Notes: generated from the letters alone by a model not told the origin. Shown: positions 25,482 to 34,900, counted from the stretch's first letter. The stretch: 64,000 bases of DNA from Clostridium ljungdahlii (GCF_001636845.1 NZ_LITT01000007.1:35461-99460), one strand, 5' to 3'. Numbers and translations: made by a program.

Positions 25482-26956
25482 TGATAAATGATGTAAGGGA
25501 AACATTACTGCAATTACCACCTATAGAAAAAAGAGAAAGAAGAAAGGTTCTTAGAGATTACCTTTTCTATAAGGGCAAATGTATAAATAAAGAACTTGCG
25601 AAAGTTGATAAAGTATTTTTAGGTCAAAGCTGGGAAAACAATGATAATGTAGACTATGAACCAACACAAGATATAAGAAACAGGGTTAAACCACTTTTAA
25701 AAAAGCAGGCAAGGTTTATGTTTGGTGTAGAACCTACAATAACAATTAAAGCAGATAATGCCAGTAATGAAGATAGTTGTGAAGATTTAAGAAAGTTTAT
25801 TAATGATATACTTGAGGACAATAAGTTCTGGAAAAATACAAGAAAGGCTTTTCTTATGAGTACTATAAAGAAAAGAGTGCTTTTAAGGATGGAAGTTAAT
25901 CCAGGAGTTCCAATATCAATTAAGTATGAGAACATAGAAAAATTCTCTTATAAAGAAAAAAACGGTGATCTGCTTCAGGTAAGTTTCTTTCAAGAAGATG
26001 ATAACAATGTGTTCCAGCAGGATGATACTAAAAAGATTTATTATATTCATACCTATTTCTATGATAGAGAGAATGAGAATTCACCAGTCCAGGCATATTA
26101 TAAAAAGCAAACTTATTCTGGAAATGATTTAAGCAGTCCTACTGAAGAAATTACTCAAAGTACAGGTTTTGATACTATTCCATGCTGGCTTATAAAAAAT
26201 GGTGGAGAACTTAATGATGACTTTGGCGAAAGTGACCTTGAAGATTTAAGAGGACCACAAACTTTATATAATAAAAAGAATTCAGATTATGCAGATGCAT
26301 TAAGGTTTCAAATGTTTGGTGCAGAGGCTGTTATTGATGGTAATCAAGATGATGTAAATAAACTAACTATAGCACCTAATGCATTACATGCTGTAAGAAC
26401 TGAAGATAATGCTAATGAAAATGGTAAGCAGGCAGTTGTCCAAAGACTAGAATATAGCATGGGTAATGCTGAAGCAGCAAATAGTTATCTTGACAGAATC
26501 GATAAAGACATGAGGGATATTTTAGACATGCCTAATATCAAGGATTTAAGCAATATTCCAAGTGCAAAAGCTATGAAGTATATGTATAATGACTTAATAG
26601 CAAGATGTGAAGAAAAATGGAATGATTGGGAACCAGTTTTTAAGAGCTTGATAAGTTTTATAATTCAATCTGCTAAATATAGTTATAACACCTTTAAAGA
26701 TGAGTGGTTGAGTATTTCTTATACTGTTTTATTTAAACATAATTATCCTATACCTGAAGATACTGATGATAAAAAGAAACTTGCAATGGATGAAGTTGCA
26801 GCAAATGTTAAAAGTCATAAAGAATATATTAAAACTTATGGTGATGTTGAGGATGCAGATGGAGAATATGAACAGATAATTCAAGAAATAAGTGATATTA
26901 CTGCAGCTGAGAATGATGAAATGCAGACAGTTCAGGATGGTAATTTAAATGAATGA
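25481..26956 (+). CDS. Portal protein (SPP1 gp6-like)
   Basis: 491 residues, the usual size for this family. Family-typical segments include RVKPLLKKQARFMFGVEPTI, DLEDLRGPQTLYNKKNSDYADALR and LDRIDKDMRDILDMPNI. It forms the DNA gate at one head vertex. GTG start with AAGGGAGGTG 8 bases upstream. The end overlaps the minor head gene by 8 bp. Confidence 0.9.
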   Translation: MINDVRETLLQLPPIEKRERRKVLRDYLFYKGKCINKELAKVDKVFLGQSWENNDNVDYEPTQDIRNRVKPLLKKQARFMFGVEPTITIKADNASNEDSCEDLRKFINDILEDNKFWKNTRKAFLMSTIKKRVLLRMEVNPGVPISIKYENIEKFSYKEKNGDLLQVSFFQEDDNNVFQQDDTKKIYYIHTYFYDRENENSPVQAYYKKQTYSGNDLSSPTEEITQSTGFDTIPCWLIKNGGELNDDFGESDLEDLRGPQTLYNKKNSDYADALRFQMFGAEAVIDGNQDDVNKLTIAPNALHAVRTEDNANENGKQAVVQRLEYSMGNAEAANSYLDRIDKDMRDILDMPNIKDLSNIPSAKAMKYMYNDLIARCEEKWNDWEPVFKSLISFIIQSAKYSYNTFKDEWLSISYTVLFKHNYPIPEDTDDKKKLAMDEVAANVKSHKEYIKTYGDVEDADGEYEQIIQEISDITAAENDEMQTVQDGNLNE

Positions 26957-28259
26957 GTACCAAAGGTTACTTAAAGAAGCTAGGGAAAACAGAGATAAGC
27001 TCACAAGGAGTCAGTTTAAACAAATTAGAGATTTATATAAAGAAGCTGCTAAAGATTTAAAAATCAAAGCGAATAAGGCCAGAAAAGGAAGCTTAACAGA
27101 GAGATGGTTAAAGGATTATAGTAAAGCTGTAAGAGCAAAAGTTAAAGAAATGAATAAAATGTTGAAATCTATTATTGAAGAAAACATGAAAAGTAGCGCT
27201 GAATATGCAACAGCAATACAACTAGATTTCTTTGACCAGATTAATATGAGATATGGATTAGGAATGAGTAAGTCATTTACAAGTATGTTTTCTCAAGTAC
27301 CTAGTGATGTAGTAGATGAACTTGTTAAAGGTAATATATACAAAGATGGTAGAGGACTTTCTAAGAGAATATGGTGGACAGGAAATAAAGTAAATAATGA
27401 CATAGATAAAGTAATTCAAAAGGGTATAGTTGAAAAGAAAAGTGCTATTGAATTAGCACAAGATCTTCAGACATATGTAAATCCAGATGCACAAAAAGAT
27501 TGGAATTGGAAAAGGGTTTATCCAGGTACCTCAAAAACGATTGATTATAATGCTCAGAGACTTGCTAGAACTTCAATAAGTCATGCATATACTTTATCAC
27601 TATTAAAAAGTTGTGAAAGGAATCCATTTATAACGAAGGTTAGATGGCATAGTGTTTTTGCACCAGGTAGGACTTGTAGCTTATGTAAAGATAGAGATGG
27701 AAGAGAATATTTACTGAAGGATTGCCCTATGGACCATCCTAATGGAATGTGCTATCAGGAGCCTTTGGTAGATGATAGTTTAGAAAACATAGGCTCTAGG
27801 TTAAGAAATTGGGTTGATGGAAGCTCAGATAGTACATTAGATAATTGGTATAGAGAACATGGTGATTATTTTAGTGGAGAAAATAATATATTTAGCAATA
27901 GCAGTAAAAAGAATGTTAATTATGGTCCAAACAATGATATAATAAGTGATAAGAAATGGTTAGAATCTAATTTCCCTAGTGAAAAGAAATTCAATAAACA
28001 TGTAGAAAAGCATTTGGATGAATATGGTGATATAACTCCAGAAGAATATTTAAACAAATCTAGAGAATTACTTGCTGAACCTCTAAATGAAGACGTTGAA
28101 GGTTTTATAAGCAAAGATGGATTCATATTTAAGTATAGGAAGAGTACTAATGATTTCACAATAGGTAGAGCCGATGGAAAAATATCAACGTTGTTTAAGC
28201 CAACAGACGGATATAAATATTGGTTACAACAAATAAAAGATTATAAGAAGGAGGAATAA
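26949..28259 (+). CDS. Minor head protein (SPP1 gp7 / Mu F-like) with extra C-terminal domain
   Basis: 436 residues. The central part RLARTSISHAYTLSLLKSC and WHSVFAPGRTCSLCKDRDGREYLL...DHPNGMC matches the Mu F/SPP1 gp7 morphogenesis domain with its cysteines. The last about 110 residues (KWLESNFPSEKKFNKHVEKHLDEYGDITPEEY..., ending IKDYKK) resemble a phage-borne domain of polymorphic-toxin/BrnT-like type and are not needed in gp7. Its role here is unknown. Confidence 0.85.
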   Translation: MNEYQRLLKEARENRDKLTRSQFKQIRDLYKEAAKDLKIKANKARKGSLTERWLKDYSKAVRAKVKEMNKMLKSIIEENMKSSAEYATAIQLDFFDQINMRYGLGMSKSFTSMFSQVPSDVVDELVKGNIYKDGRGLSKRIWWTGNKVNNDIDKVIQKGIVEKKSAIELAQDLQTYVNPDAQKDWNWKRVYPGTSKTIDYNAQRLARTSISHAYTLSLLKSCERNPFITKVRWHSVFAPGRTCSLCKDRDGREYLLKDCPMDHPNGMCYQEPLVDDSLENIGSRLRNWVDGSSDSTLDNWYREHGDYFSGENNIFSNSSKKNVNYGPNNDIISDKKWLESNFPSEKKFNKHVEKHLDEYGDITPEEYLNKSRELLAEPLNEDVEGFISKDGFIFKYRKSTNDFTIGRADGKISTLFKPTDGYKYWLQQIKDYKKEE

Positions 28260-28263
28260 AGAA

Positions 28264-28431
28264 ATGAAGTGTCCTGTATGTGGGGAAGATGTAGATATGT
28301 TTGATATCTGTGATAATTGTGGATGGCAGAATGATGGACCTGAAGAAAAAGAAACTAATTTAAAAGGACCTAATAAAATGACATTAAAAGAAGCTAGAAA
28401 AGCTTATAAATCAGGTATAAAAGTTGTCTAA
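28264..28431 (+). CDS. CPCC-like cysteine-rich protein, 55 aa
   Basis: MKCPVCGEDVDMFDICDNCGWQNDGPE holds two CxxC pairs in the pattern of the CPCC domain, then LTLKEARKAYKSG. It starts 5 bp after the minor head gene, partly sharing its ribosome site (AAGGAGGAAT). Function unknown. Confidence 0.65.
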   Translation: MKCPVCGEDVDMFDICDNCGWQNDGPEEKETNLKGPNKMTLKEARKAYKSGIKVV

Positions 28432-28465
28432 AAGCACTTACTAAGTAAAAATAGTAGGTGCTTTT
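28430..28465 (+). terminator. Hairpin between head genes
   Basis: AAAAGCACTTACTA / TAGTAGGTGCTTTT, 14 pairs with one wobble, followed by GTTTT. A weak U-tract suggests partial termination or mRNA processing, lowering expression of genes downstream in the late operon. Confidence 0.65.
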
Positions 28466-28481
28466 GTTTTAGGAGGTTTTT

Positions 28482-28766
28482 ATGAAAAACAGTTTAAAAG
28501 AAGCATTAAAAATGCCAGAAATAAAATGTGATTCCTGTGGAAAGACATTTAAAATCAAAAAGCTTAAAACAAAGTGGATAAATGATAGTGTTCAGAGAAT
28601 CTATTTTATTTGTCCATACTGCAAGAAAGAGTATACCTCTTTTTATAAGGACAAAAGAATAAGAAAAAATATAAAAAAAATAGATGATTTACAAAGACAA
28701 TATGATGAAATAGTTCAGGAAAATAAAGAAATAATGCAGGAACTTAGGGAAAAGTATGAGGCGTAG
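28482..28766 (+). CDS. Zinc-ribbon plus coiled-coil protein, 94 aa
   Basis: IKCDSCGKTFKIKKLKTKWINDSVQRIYFICPYCKKEYTSFY is a zinc ribbon with two CxxC pairs; the C-terminal 35 residues are a coiled coil. Such genes sit before the scaffold in several clostridial phages. Function unknown. Confidence 0.6.
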   Translation: MKNSLKEALKMPEIKCDSCGKTFKIKKLKTKWINDSVQRIYFICPYCKKEYTSFYKDKRIRKNIKKIDDLQRQYDEIVQENKEIMQELREKYEA

Positions 28767-28813
28767 AAATACGTCTTTTATTATGCTTAAAATTAAAAAA
28801 AGGAGAGGATGTA

Positions 28814-29428
28814 ATGCCAAAGTTAAATGAAATTATAGGAGAAGAGGCTTTTAAATCACTTCCAGAGGAAACTAGAAATAAGTACAAAGATACTGATTTT
28901 GTGGACAGTACTGGTTATGTTGAAAAATCTAAGCTTGATACTGCAAATAATTCAATAAAGGATTATAAAAAGCAGTTAAAGGACAGAGATGTGCAGCTTG
29001 AAACTTTAAAAGGTAAAGCTAAAGGTAATGAAGATCTTACAGTCGAGATAGAGAGGCTTAAAGGGGAAAATGAAACTGCTACTAAAGATTATGAAGCTAA
29101 ACTTACTAAAATTAAACTTGATACAGCAGTTAAAGAAGCTTTAAAGCAATCAAAGGTTAAAGATGTTGAACTAGCAATGAAGCTTATTAATTATGAAAAT
29201 ATAAAGCTTTCAGATGATGGAAAAGTAGTTGGTATTAATGAACAAATTGAGCCTATGAAGAAAGATAGAGAATATCTCTTTGAAAAAGAAGTACCTGGAA
29301 CCGGTCACTTTGAAACAGGTGGTGCCAAGGGTAGTGAACCAACAGTTACACATCTTGGAGAAAAGCTTGCAAAACAAAAGGCTGCAGCTATGACAAATAC
29401 TGAAGAGCAAAATAAATTTTTTAAATAG
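28814..29428 (+). CDS. Phage scaffolding protein (GP20-like)
   Basis: 204 residues. A charged coiled coil from about 38 to 105 (KDYKKQLKDRDVQLETLKGKAKGNEDLTVEIERLK) then KLDTAVKEALKQSKVKDVELAMKLINYENIKLSDDG, the conserved core of the minor structural GP20 scaffold. It guides capsid assembly and is absent from the mature head. AAGGAGAGG precedes the ATG. Confidence 0.85.
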   Translation: MPKLNEIIGEEAFKSLPEETRNKYKDTDFVDSTGYVEKSKLDTANNSIKDYKKQLKDRDVQLETLKGKAKGNEDLTVEIERLKGENETATKDYEAKLTKIKLDTAVKEALKQSKVKDVELAMKLINYENIKLSDDGKVVGINEQIEPMKKDREYLFEKEVPGTGHFETGGAKGSEPTVTHLGEKLAKQKAAAMTNTEEQNKFFK

Positions 29429-29440
29429 GAGGTATAGGTT

Positions 29441-29773
29441 ATGAGGCAAAGTACAACTACGATTGGAAGTTCACAGGTGAATATATTGAAATATAATCAA
29501 TATTTTTTAAATGTGAATCTTAAAGTTGCAAAAACAGCAACTACTTTAAATGCTAATGATATTTTACCAGCAGGAACAATTATTGATTCAACAGGAAAAG
29601 TTGTAAATGATGGTACTGCATATGGAATTGTTTATGAGAATGTAAATTTTAAGGATTCGATGGGCACGGAAGTAGTTCCAGTAACTATATTTGGATTTAT
29701 TGATACGCCCAAGTTACCAGTTGCACCAGCAGATGCAGCTAAAACAGCATTAAACATGATTAAATTTTTATAG
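29441..29773 (+). CDS. Probable head decoration protein
   Basis: 110 residues, all-strand appearance, with ILPAGTIIDSTGKVVNDGTAYGIVYENVN, similar to head decoration/fibre-like proteins encoded between scaffold and capsid genes. Probably binds the outside of the capsid and stabilises it. Assignment rests on position and on the decoration-like motif LPAG. Confidence 0.6.
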   Translation: MRQSTTTIGSSQVNILKYNQYFLNVNLKVAKTATTLNANDILPAGTIIDSTGKVVNDGTAYGIVYENVNFKDSMGTEVVPVTIFGFIDTPKLPVAPADAAKTALNMIKFL

Positions 29774-29786
29774 GGAGGAATAGTAA

Positions 29787-30824
29787 ATGACTTTAGAAGA
29801 ATTTATAAATTCACAAGAAATAGCATTATATATTCAAAACTTACCACCACAAACTACTATTGATAAAACTTTATTTCCAGTAACTAAGCAACTAGGAACT
29901 GAAATAGAACTTGCAAAAGGCTCAAAGAAAAAGCCCGTAGCTCTTAGAATGTCTACTTTTGATGTAGCTGTTAAGGCAAGAGCATTAAGTGCAACTTTGG
30001 ATATTAAGAAAAAGGACATGCCATTTTTTAAGGAATCAGTTTTAATAAAAGAAAAAGATAGGCAAATGCTGATGCTTGCAATGCAATCAAATAATCAAAA
30101 TTTAGTTGAGCAACTTACATCACAAGTTTACAATAATTATCAAAATTTGGTCGATGGTGCAGAGGTTCAGATGATTAGAATGAGGGCCCAATTACTGCAA
30201 AATGGTGAGATTAACATAACAACGTCAGATGGAGATATAGTTGTAGATTATAATATTCCAAGTAATCATAAAGAAGTTTTGACTGGAACTGCTACGTGGG
30301 ATAATCCTGCTGCTGATATTGTAGGTGATTTGATAAGATGGTCAAAAGTATTAACTGATGATGGCTATGGTAAGCCTACGAGAATTTTATTTACAGATAA
30401 GGTATTAGGATATATTAAGGGTAACACAGCTATAAAGAACGAACTCATGGCAAGAAATCTTGGAGCTGTAATTGTTACAGATACAGACATAATTAATTAT
30501 TTAAATACTAAACTTAATTTATCTGTAGGATTGTTAAATGGAACGTTTATAGAAGAGGATGGTACAACGAAAAGTTATTATGATGATATTAAGGTTACTT
30601 TAATTCCAGATGGTTCTTTGGGAAATACAGTTTACGGCACAACTCCTGAAGAAGCTGATAAGATTTATGGTACGGGTAAACTTGATACTTCCATAGTGAA
30701 TACAGGCGTTGCTATAACAACTAAGGTACAGGAAGATCCGGTAACGGTTGAAACAAAAGTATCACAATTAGGTATACCTTCATTTGATAGAGCAGATGAA
30801 TGTTTCTTTGCAACTGTAGTATAG
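29787..30824 (+). CDS. Major capsid protein
   Basis: 345 residues, the right size for an HK97-fold capsid subunit that relies on a separate scaffold. SLTLEEF-like start, AKGSKKKPVALRMSTFDVAVKARAL, then QMLMLAMQSNN and a C-terminal domain with GTGKLDTSIVNTGVAITTK. It lies after scaffold and decoration genes and before connectors. If the right-arm chaperone system senses capsid protein as CmdTAC does, resident and invading versions of this protein matter. Confidence 0.85.
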   Translation: MTLEEFINSQEIALYIQNLPPQTTIDKTLFPVTKQLGTEIELAKGSKKKPVALRMSTFDVAVKARALSATLDIKKKDMPFFKESVLIKEKDRQMLMLAMQSNNQNLVEQLTSQVYNNYQNLVDGAEVQMIRMRAQLLQNGEINITTSDGDIVVDYNIPSNHKEVLTGTATWDNPAADIVGDLIRWSKVLTDDGYGKPTRILFTDKVLGYIKGNTAIKNELMARNLGAVIVTDTDIINYLNTKLNLSVGLLNGTFIEEDGTTKSYYDDIKVTLIPDGSLGNTVYGTTPEEADKIYGTGKLDTSIVNTGVAITTKVQEDPVTVETKVSQLGIPSFDRADECFFATVV

Positions 30825-30857
30825 ATAGATTAATTTCTTATGAAAGGATTGGTATAG

Positions 30858-31076
30858 ATGGCTAAGAAAGTAGCTGAAGAAGAGAGAAATGTGAAAGTTA
30901 AAGCAAAAGTAAATCTAAAATATGACAGTGATGTAGTAAAGATGGGAAGTGAATTAGAAATAAGAGACTCTGATTTGAAAGAAATGAAGGATAAGGGATA
31001 TATAAGCTATACTCCACCGGTTCAAACACAGCAGACTGGTCAAGAAACTGACCAGCAAACTCCTCCAGTTGAGTAA
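30858..31076 (+). CDS. Small head-region protein, 72 aa
   Basis: VKVKAKVNLKYDSDVVKMGSELEIRDSDLKEMKDKGYI is a compact strand-helix domain often found after the phage capsid gene, followed by a Gln/Pro/Thr-rich tail. Role unknown, probably head-tail joining or head decoration. Confidence 0.6.
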   Translation: MAKKVAEEERNVKVKAKVNLKYDSDVVKMGSELEIRDSDLKEMKDKGYISYTPPVQTQQTGQETDQQTPPVE

Positions 31077-31088
31077 TCAGGTGAAATT

Positions 31089-31364
31089 ATGTTTACTGAT
31101 TTAGATATTTTAAAATTCAACCTGCAGGAAAAGGAGTATCCATACTTTGATAATGAGGATCTTCAACTTTTATTGGATAAAAACAATGGAGATGTACAAG
31201 TAGCAAGCTACGAGGGCTGCCTAAAGAAAGCAGTAGCAGATGATGCATTGATAATATCAGGAATAACATTAAAAAGTAACAGAGAGTATTGGTTAGGACT
31301 TGCCAAGCAATTCAAGCCAGTTACTTCTTATAATACAAGCATGAAAAGAGTTGATGGACAATGA
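31089..31364 (+). CDS. Head-tail connector (gp6-like)
   Basis: 91 residues, helical, with LDILKFNLQEKEYPYFDNEDLQLLLDKN and NREYWLGLAKQF. Size, fold impression and place after the capsid gene fit the first connector ring. It overlaps the next gene by 4 bp (ATGA). Confidence 0.65.
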   Translation: MFTDLDILKFNLQEKEYPYFDNEDLQLLLDKNNGDVQVASYEGCLKKAVADDALIISGITLKSNREYWLGLAKQFKPVTSYNTSMKRVDGQ

Positions 31365-31735
31365 AATGGGATGAAACTAGAAAGCAGAGAATAAGAAGGC
31401 AGCTTGTAAGAAAAATAACTCCTTTTATGAAAGAGGTAAAAATTCTAAGGCAGGACGAGAATATATTTGGAGAGAAGCAGGAGGATCAGTATGTTTGCAC
31501 AGTAAAAGGATATTATCATACCGGAGGTACTTCTATTAATGTAGTTAATGGTAGTTCAGATGATACAAATCTTAATAAAAATTATCAAGACAGGTTCTTA
31601 TTTATAGTAGATGATGAGGTTAAGAAAATAAAGGAACATGATTATTTCAAATTAGATGATGTAATGTATGAAATAATCGATAAGGGCAATATAGAAGATA
31701 TTGTTTGGGATACTTATCTAAAAAGGATGGAGTGA
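31361..31735 (+). CDS. Head-tail adaptor / head closure protein
   Basis: 124 residues, strand-rich, with KGYYHTGGTSINVVNGSSDDTN and DDEVKKIKEHDYFKLDDVMYEIIDKGNI, a pattern seen in head closure (gp16-like) proteins. Overlaps the connector gene by 4 bp and precedes the tail-completion gene. Confidence 0.65.
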   Translation: MKWDETRKQRIRRQLVRKITPFMKEVKILRQDENIFGEKQEDQYVCTVKGYYHTGGTSINVVNGSSDDTNLNKNYQDRFLFIVDDEVKKIKEHDYFKLDDVMYEIIDKGNIEDIVWDTYLKRME

Positions 31736-31740
31736 TCTAA

Positions 31741-32175
31741 ATGTCTGGATTTAAATTTGATGCTACTGATTTATTAAGAAAAATTGCTGAAAATGGGGAA
31801 GTAAACAATAAAATGAAATCAGCTGTAGGAGTTTATTGTGATAGTGAAGGAAAAAAGATGGAGGGATATGCTAAAAATAATGCTCCATGGCAAGATAGAA
31901 CTGGAAATGCAAGACAAACCATAAAAGGTGGGTTTCAATGGGAAGATGAAAGTAAATGTAAATCCTATGTAGCCGGGAATATGGAGTATTCACCATATTT
32001 GGAATTAGCTCATGCTAAAGGCAAAAGTGGAGATGATGAAGTTGGAATGGAGGTAGGTCCTTCTTTTGCTCAATTAGAACTTGCTAATGAGGGTAAATAT
32101 GCAGTACTTAGACCAACAGTTAGAAAACTTACACCTAAATTTGTTAGTGGAATGGCTAATTTACTTGGAAAGTAG
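31741..32175 (+). CDS. Tail completion / minor capsid protein (HK97 gp10-like)
   Basis: 144 residues. KKMEGYAKNNAPWQDRTGNARQTIKGG is the conserved motif of HK97 gp10-like proteins (NAPWxxRTGNAR), which join tail to head. SPYLELAHAKG follows. Length matches. Confidence 0.8.
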   Translation: MSGFKFDATDLLRKIAENGEVNNKMKSAVGVYCDSEGKKMEGYAKNNAPWQDRTGNARQTIKGGFQWEDESKCKSYVAGNMEYSPYLELAHAKGKSGDDEVGMEVGPSFAQLELANEGKYAVLRPTVRKLTPKFVSGMANLLGK

Positions 32176-32183
32176 GTGCCTTT

Positions 32184-32615
32184 ATGTCAGAAATAAGTTT
32201 TAAATATGCAGTCTCAGGAGATATCTTAGAAAACTATATAAAAGGAATATATAAGCCGCGTACCGTATGGGAACGTGCTTTTTTATTGTTAAAAACTAAA
32301 GGAGTAGACATATATAGTCCAGGGAAACATAAAGGTAAATGTACAAGTTCTTATGTAGTTCTAAAAAATACAGGTACTGTAGGATTTGAAGGGAGTAATC
32401 AAATAGGTTCTCAAACTCTAGATGTTATTGTTTATTGTCCTAGAAGTAATTACTCAGATATAGAACCTTATACAGTACAGGTAGAAAGCTTTTTAGGTGA
32501 ATTGAAAGGATATATAAGACCTACAGGGAATATTACACCTGTAATTTTAGATGATAGTGTGAATGGATACACACAAACAATAGAATATCAAACATTTCAA
32601 AGATTAAGGAGGTAG
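32184..32615 (+). CDS. Tail terminator-like protein
   Basis: 143 residues, mixed strand/helix, with a middle part SYVVLKNTGTVGFEGSNQIGSQTLDVIVYCPRSNYSDIEPYT. Small proteins of this type directly before the tail tube gene cap the tail at the head end. Call rests on position and size. Confidence 0.65.
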   Translation: MSEISFKYAVSGDILENYIKGIYKPRTVWERAFLLLKTKGVDIYSPGKHKGKCTSSYVVLKNTGTVGFEGSNQIGSQTLDVIVYCPRSNYSDIEPYTVQVESFLGELKGYIRPTGNITPVILDDSVNGYTQTIEYQTFQRLRR

Positions 32616-32620
32616 ATGGA

Positions 32621-33529
32621 ATGTCAGAAAGTACAAGCTCAACAGGTACTGAAATTCAAGGTATGCCCATAGCAAATATAGCGCTGGCTGAAATTATAAA
32701 TGAAGTTACCGGGCAAAAGTATTATTTTGATACAGCTGAAAAAGCTGATATTAAACCAGATTTAAGTAAAGGCAAAGAAGATATACTTAGAGTTAAGAAT
32801 AGAATAATTGCAATGAACCGAACTGATGATATTTGCATTGGATATGATATTAAGTTAACTGACAATACTTTTCCACCAGAACTAATGTGCTTGGTAGATG
32901 GTGGAACTATGTCAAGTAATGGTTATGAAGGCCCTGAGATTGGAGTTGCAGTAAATAAAGTACCATTTACTTTAAATTTATATTCAGAAGAGAAGGATTA
33001 TGATTCTTCTACTATAAAGTATGTTAAATTTGGTTTTAAACATAATAAAGGAACACCAGTAGAATTTAAATTTGAAGATGGTAAGTTTTATGTGCCGGAA
33101 TTTGAAAGCCACGGTAGACCTAAAAAGGGTGAGAAACCAGTATACGTTGAGTATGTAGATAGTTTACCAACTGCCATAATACCTGCGCCTATAGTAACAA
33201 CAGTACCAAATCCGCCAACTCCGACAAATCCTGATTCATCTAAAGGTACTCCAGGAGTTACTGTAGGAACAGATTGTAAGGTAACATGGACTTTTGCTGA
33301 TGCTGTAAATGATGCAGATGTTACAGCTGCTAATTTTAAGGTAACTAAAAAGTCAGATGGTTCTGTTGTTACGGGTAATGTGACTATGGATACTACTAAG
33401 AAAATAATAACTTTTGTACCAACAGGTATATCGGCAGGTGTTACTTATGAGGCTACTGCAGCATCAATTAGAAAAGCAGACAATAGTGGAAATACAACTG
33501 CTGTAACGGTTGAATTTACTACAGCATAG
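32621..33529 (+). CDS. Major tail tube protein with C-terminal Ig-like domain
   Basis: 302 residues. Residues 1-185 form the tube domain (NIALAEIINEVTGQKYYFDTAEKAD...ELMCLVDGGTM), then a Pro/Thr linker (PTPTNPDSSKGTPG) and an Ig-like Big_5-type domain (VTWTFADAVNDADVTAANFKV...GVTYEATAASIR). Such decorative Ig domains project from siphophage tails and can bind cell-surface sugars. The next gene starts 12 bp later. Confidence 0.8.
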   Translation: MSESTSSTGTEIQGMPIANIALAEIINEVTGQKYYFDTAEKADIKPDLSKGKEDILRVKNRIIAMNRTDDICIGYDIKLTDNTFPPELMCLVDGGTMSSNGYEGPEIGVAVNKVPFTLNLYSEEKDYDSSTIKYVKFGFKHNKGTPVEFKFEDGKFYVPEFESHGRPKKGEKPVYVEYVDSLPTAIIPAPIVTTVPNPPTPTNPDSSKGTPGVTVGTDCKVTWTFADAVNDADVTAANFKVTKKSDGSVVTGNVTMDTTKKIITFVPTGISAGVTYEATAASIRKADNSGNTTAVTVEFTTA

Positions 33530-33541
33530 GAGGAATTTTAG

Positions 33542-33997
33542 ATGGATAAACCAAGAGTAACAAGTATAGAGGAATTAAAAAATATGTCTACAGAAGTAAT
33601 AGAGCTAAGTCCTTTTTCAGGTAATAAGCCTTTTTATGCAAGAGTAAAAAGGCTTTCTATTTTAGGATTATGTCAAAGTGGACAAATACCTAACCAGCTT
33701 TTAGGTGTAGCGAGAAGACTTTTTTATCAGGATAAGATAGATCAAATAGATCTAAAAGAGTATGGAAAAGTTATTGATATAATTTGTGAAAATACATTAG
33801 TAGAGCCAAGTATAAAGCAGCTTAAAGAGATAGATTTAGAATTGACTGATACGCAGAGATTTGAATTATGGGCATATAGTCAGCAGGGGGTAGAAGGCTT
33901 GAAATCTTTTCGTACAGCATCAAAGGATAATCTCAATAATAGCAATGGCAAGGACATACAAAATAAGGCCAAGCCAAATTTTAAGAATAGAAAATGA
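33542..33997 (+). CDS. Tail assembly chaperone (gpG-like)
   Basis: 151 residues. It lies between the tail tube and tape measure genes, where siphophages encode G and GT chaperones. The segment SPFSGNKPFYARVKRLSILGLCQSGQIPNQLLG is typical of firmicute members. Its last 53 bp overlap an open frame at 33945-34157, displaced by +1 (or -2), a sign of programmed frameshifting. Confidence 0.75.
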   Translation: MDKPRVTSIEELKNMSTEVIELSPFSGNKPFYARVKRLSILGLCQSGQIPNQLLGVARRLFYQDKIDQIDLKEYGKVIDIICENTLVEPSIKQLKEIDLELTDTQRFELWAYSQQGVEGLKSFRTASKDNLNNSNGKDIQNKAKPNFKNRK

Positions 33998-34157
33998 TTA
34001 TGATGCATTTTGTTTTGATGAAGCGTGTTTTTATATTTTAAGCGAACTATTAGTCGAAAAACCTAGGACTCCTAAATGGAATGATGAAGAAAAACACGAT
34101 GGAAGCGGCAATAAATCTACAATAGAATGGATGATGAAGCACAATAAAACATTGTAA
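33945..34157 (+). CDS. T part of the tail chaperone, probably made by frameshift
   Basis: The open frame ILRIENDYDAFCFDEACFYILSELL...STIEWMMKHNKTL continues past the stop of the G-like gene. The sequence FDEACFYILSEL and the ending IEWMMKHNK are typical of GT extensions. The frame is open from about 33900, so the shift must fall between there and 33997. No ribosome site precedes the internal ATG, which favours a fused product over separate translation. Confidence 0.6.
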   Translation: MARTYKIRPSQILRIENDYDAFCFDEACFYILSELLVEKPRTPKWNDEEKHDGSGNKSTIEWMMKHNKTL

Positions 34158-34253
34158 GATGACTGTGTTCTCCTAAATACAAACAAATTATTAGAATTCT
34201 ATGATATAATATATTATACAAATAAAGTATTATTTGGCATAAGGAGCACTATT

Positions 34254-34874
34254 ATGTGGATAGCTTATACTATTGGACTTGTATTTTTAATAATGTTAGT
34301 AAAATCTATGATAATTAAGCCTATATTATTTAAAGAAAAGTGGCAGGCTGGAGCAGGGTATGGTATTCCTGCTGTTTTGTGTTTCCTATTGTTTTTTATG
34401 CTTGCTTATTTAGATTACAGTTCTGAACAAGTGTATTTTAAAGATCAGAAAGATAGATATACTACATCAAGTTGGCATCCACCAACAGTGAGTGGAAGTG
34501 TAACTCCTTCAAATCCTGCAGGTGGTCAATATGTAAGTGTACCAATTCCTCAAAATAAAAATTTAGAAGATGGACTTTTAAATTTGCAGAATGATTTAAA
34601 TGCATTAGAGAAGGATGTTGCTGCAAAAACAGCAAGTACAGCAGCTTCAACGTCAACAACTGCATATGCAGCGTCAGCTAGTAATGATCCTAAAAAGCAA
34701 CCTTATATGGATGATAATGGAAAACCTGCTATTATAGGTGATACAGATAGTAAAATATATCATTTGCCAGGTGACCCTTATTATGATAAAGAAATGCAAA
34801 AGTTAAGTAATAACGTTTATTTTAGGACAATAGAGGAAGCTGAAACAGCTGGATATAGAGCAATTAAAGGCTAA
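34254..34874 (+). CDS. Membrane protein with sunset-type C-terminal domain, inserted cargo
   Basis: 206 residues: two membrane helices (about 4-24 and 41-61), a Ser/Thr/Ala-rich spacer and a C-terminal KIYHLPGDPYYDKEM...VYFRTIEEAETAGYRA, the sunset domain motif related to Ada-type zinc modules but with the cysteines missing. It splits the tail chaperone and tape measure genes, has its own TATAAT-like promoter (about 34207) and terminator (34901), so it is an independently expressed cargo gene. Function unknown. Confidence 0.7.
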   Translation: MWIAYTIGLVFLIMLVKSMIIKPILFKEKWQAGAGYGIPAVLCFLLFFMLAYLDYSSEQVYFKDQKDRYTTSSWHPPTVSGSVTPSNPAGGQYVSVPIPQNKNLEDGLLNLQNDLNALEKDVAAKTASTAASTSTTAYAASASNDPKKQPYMDDNGKPAIIGDTDSKIYHLPGDPYYDKEMQKLSNNVYFRTIEEAETAGYRAIKG

Positions 34875-34900
34875 AATAATTTAATAGGAATATTGAAAAG

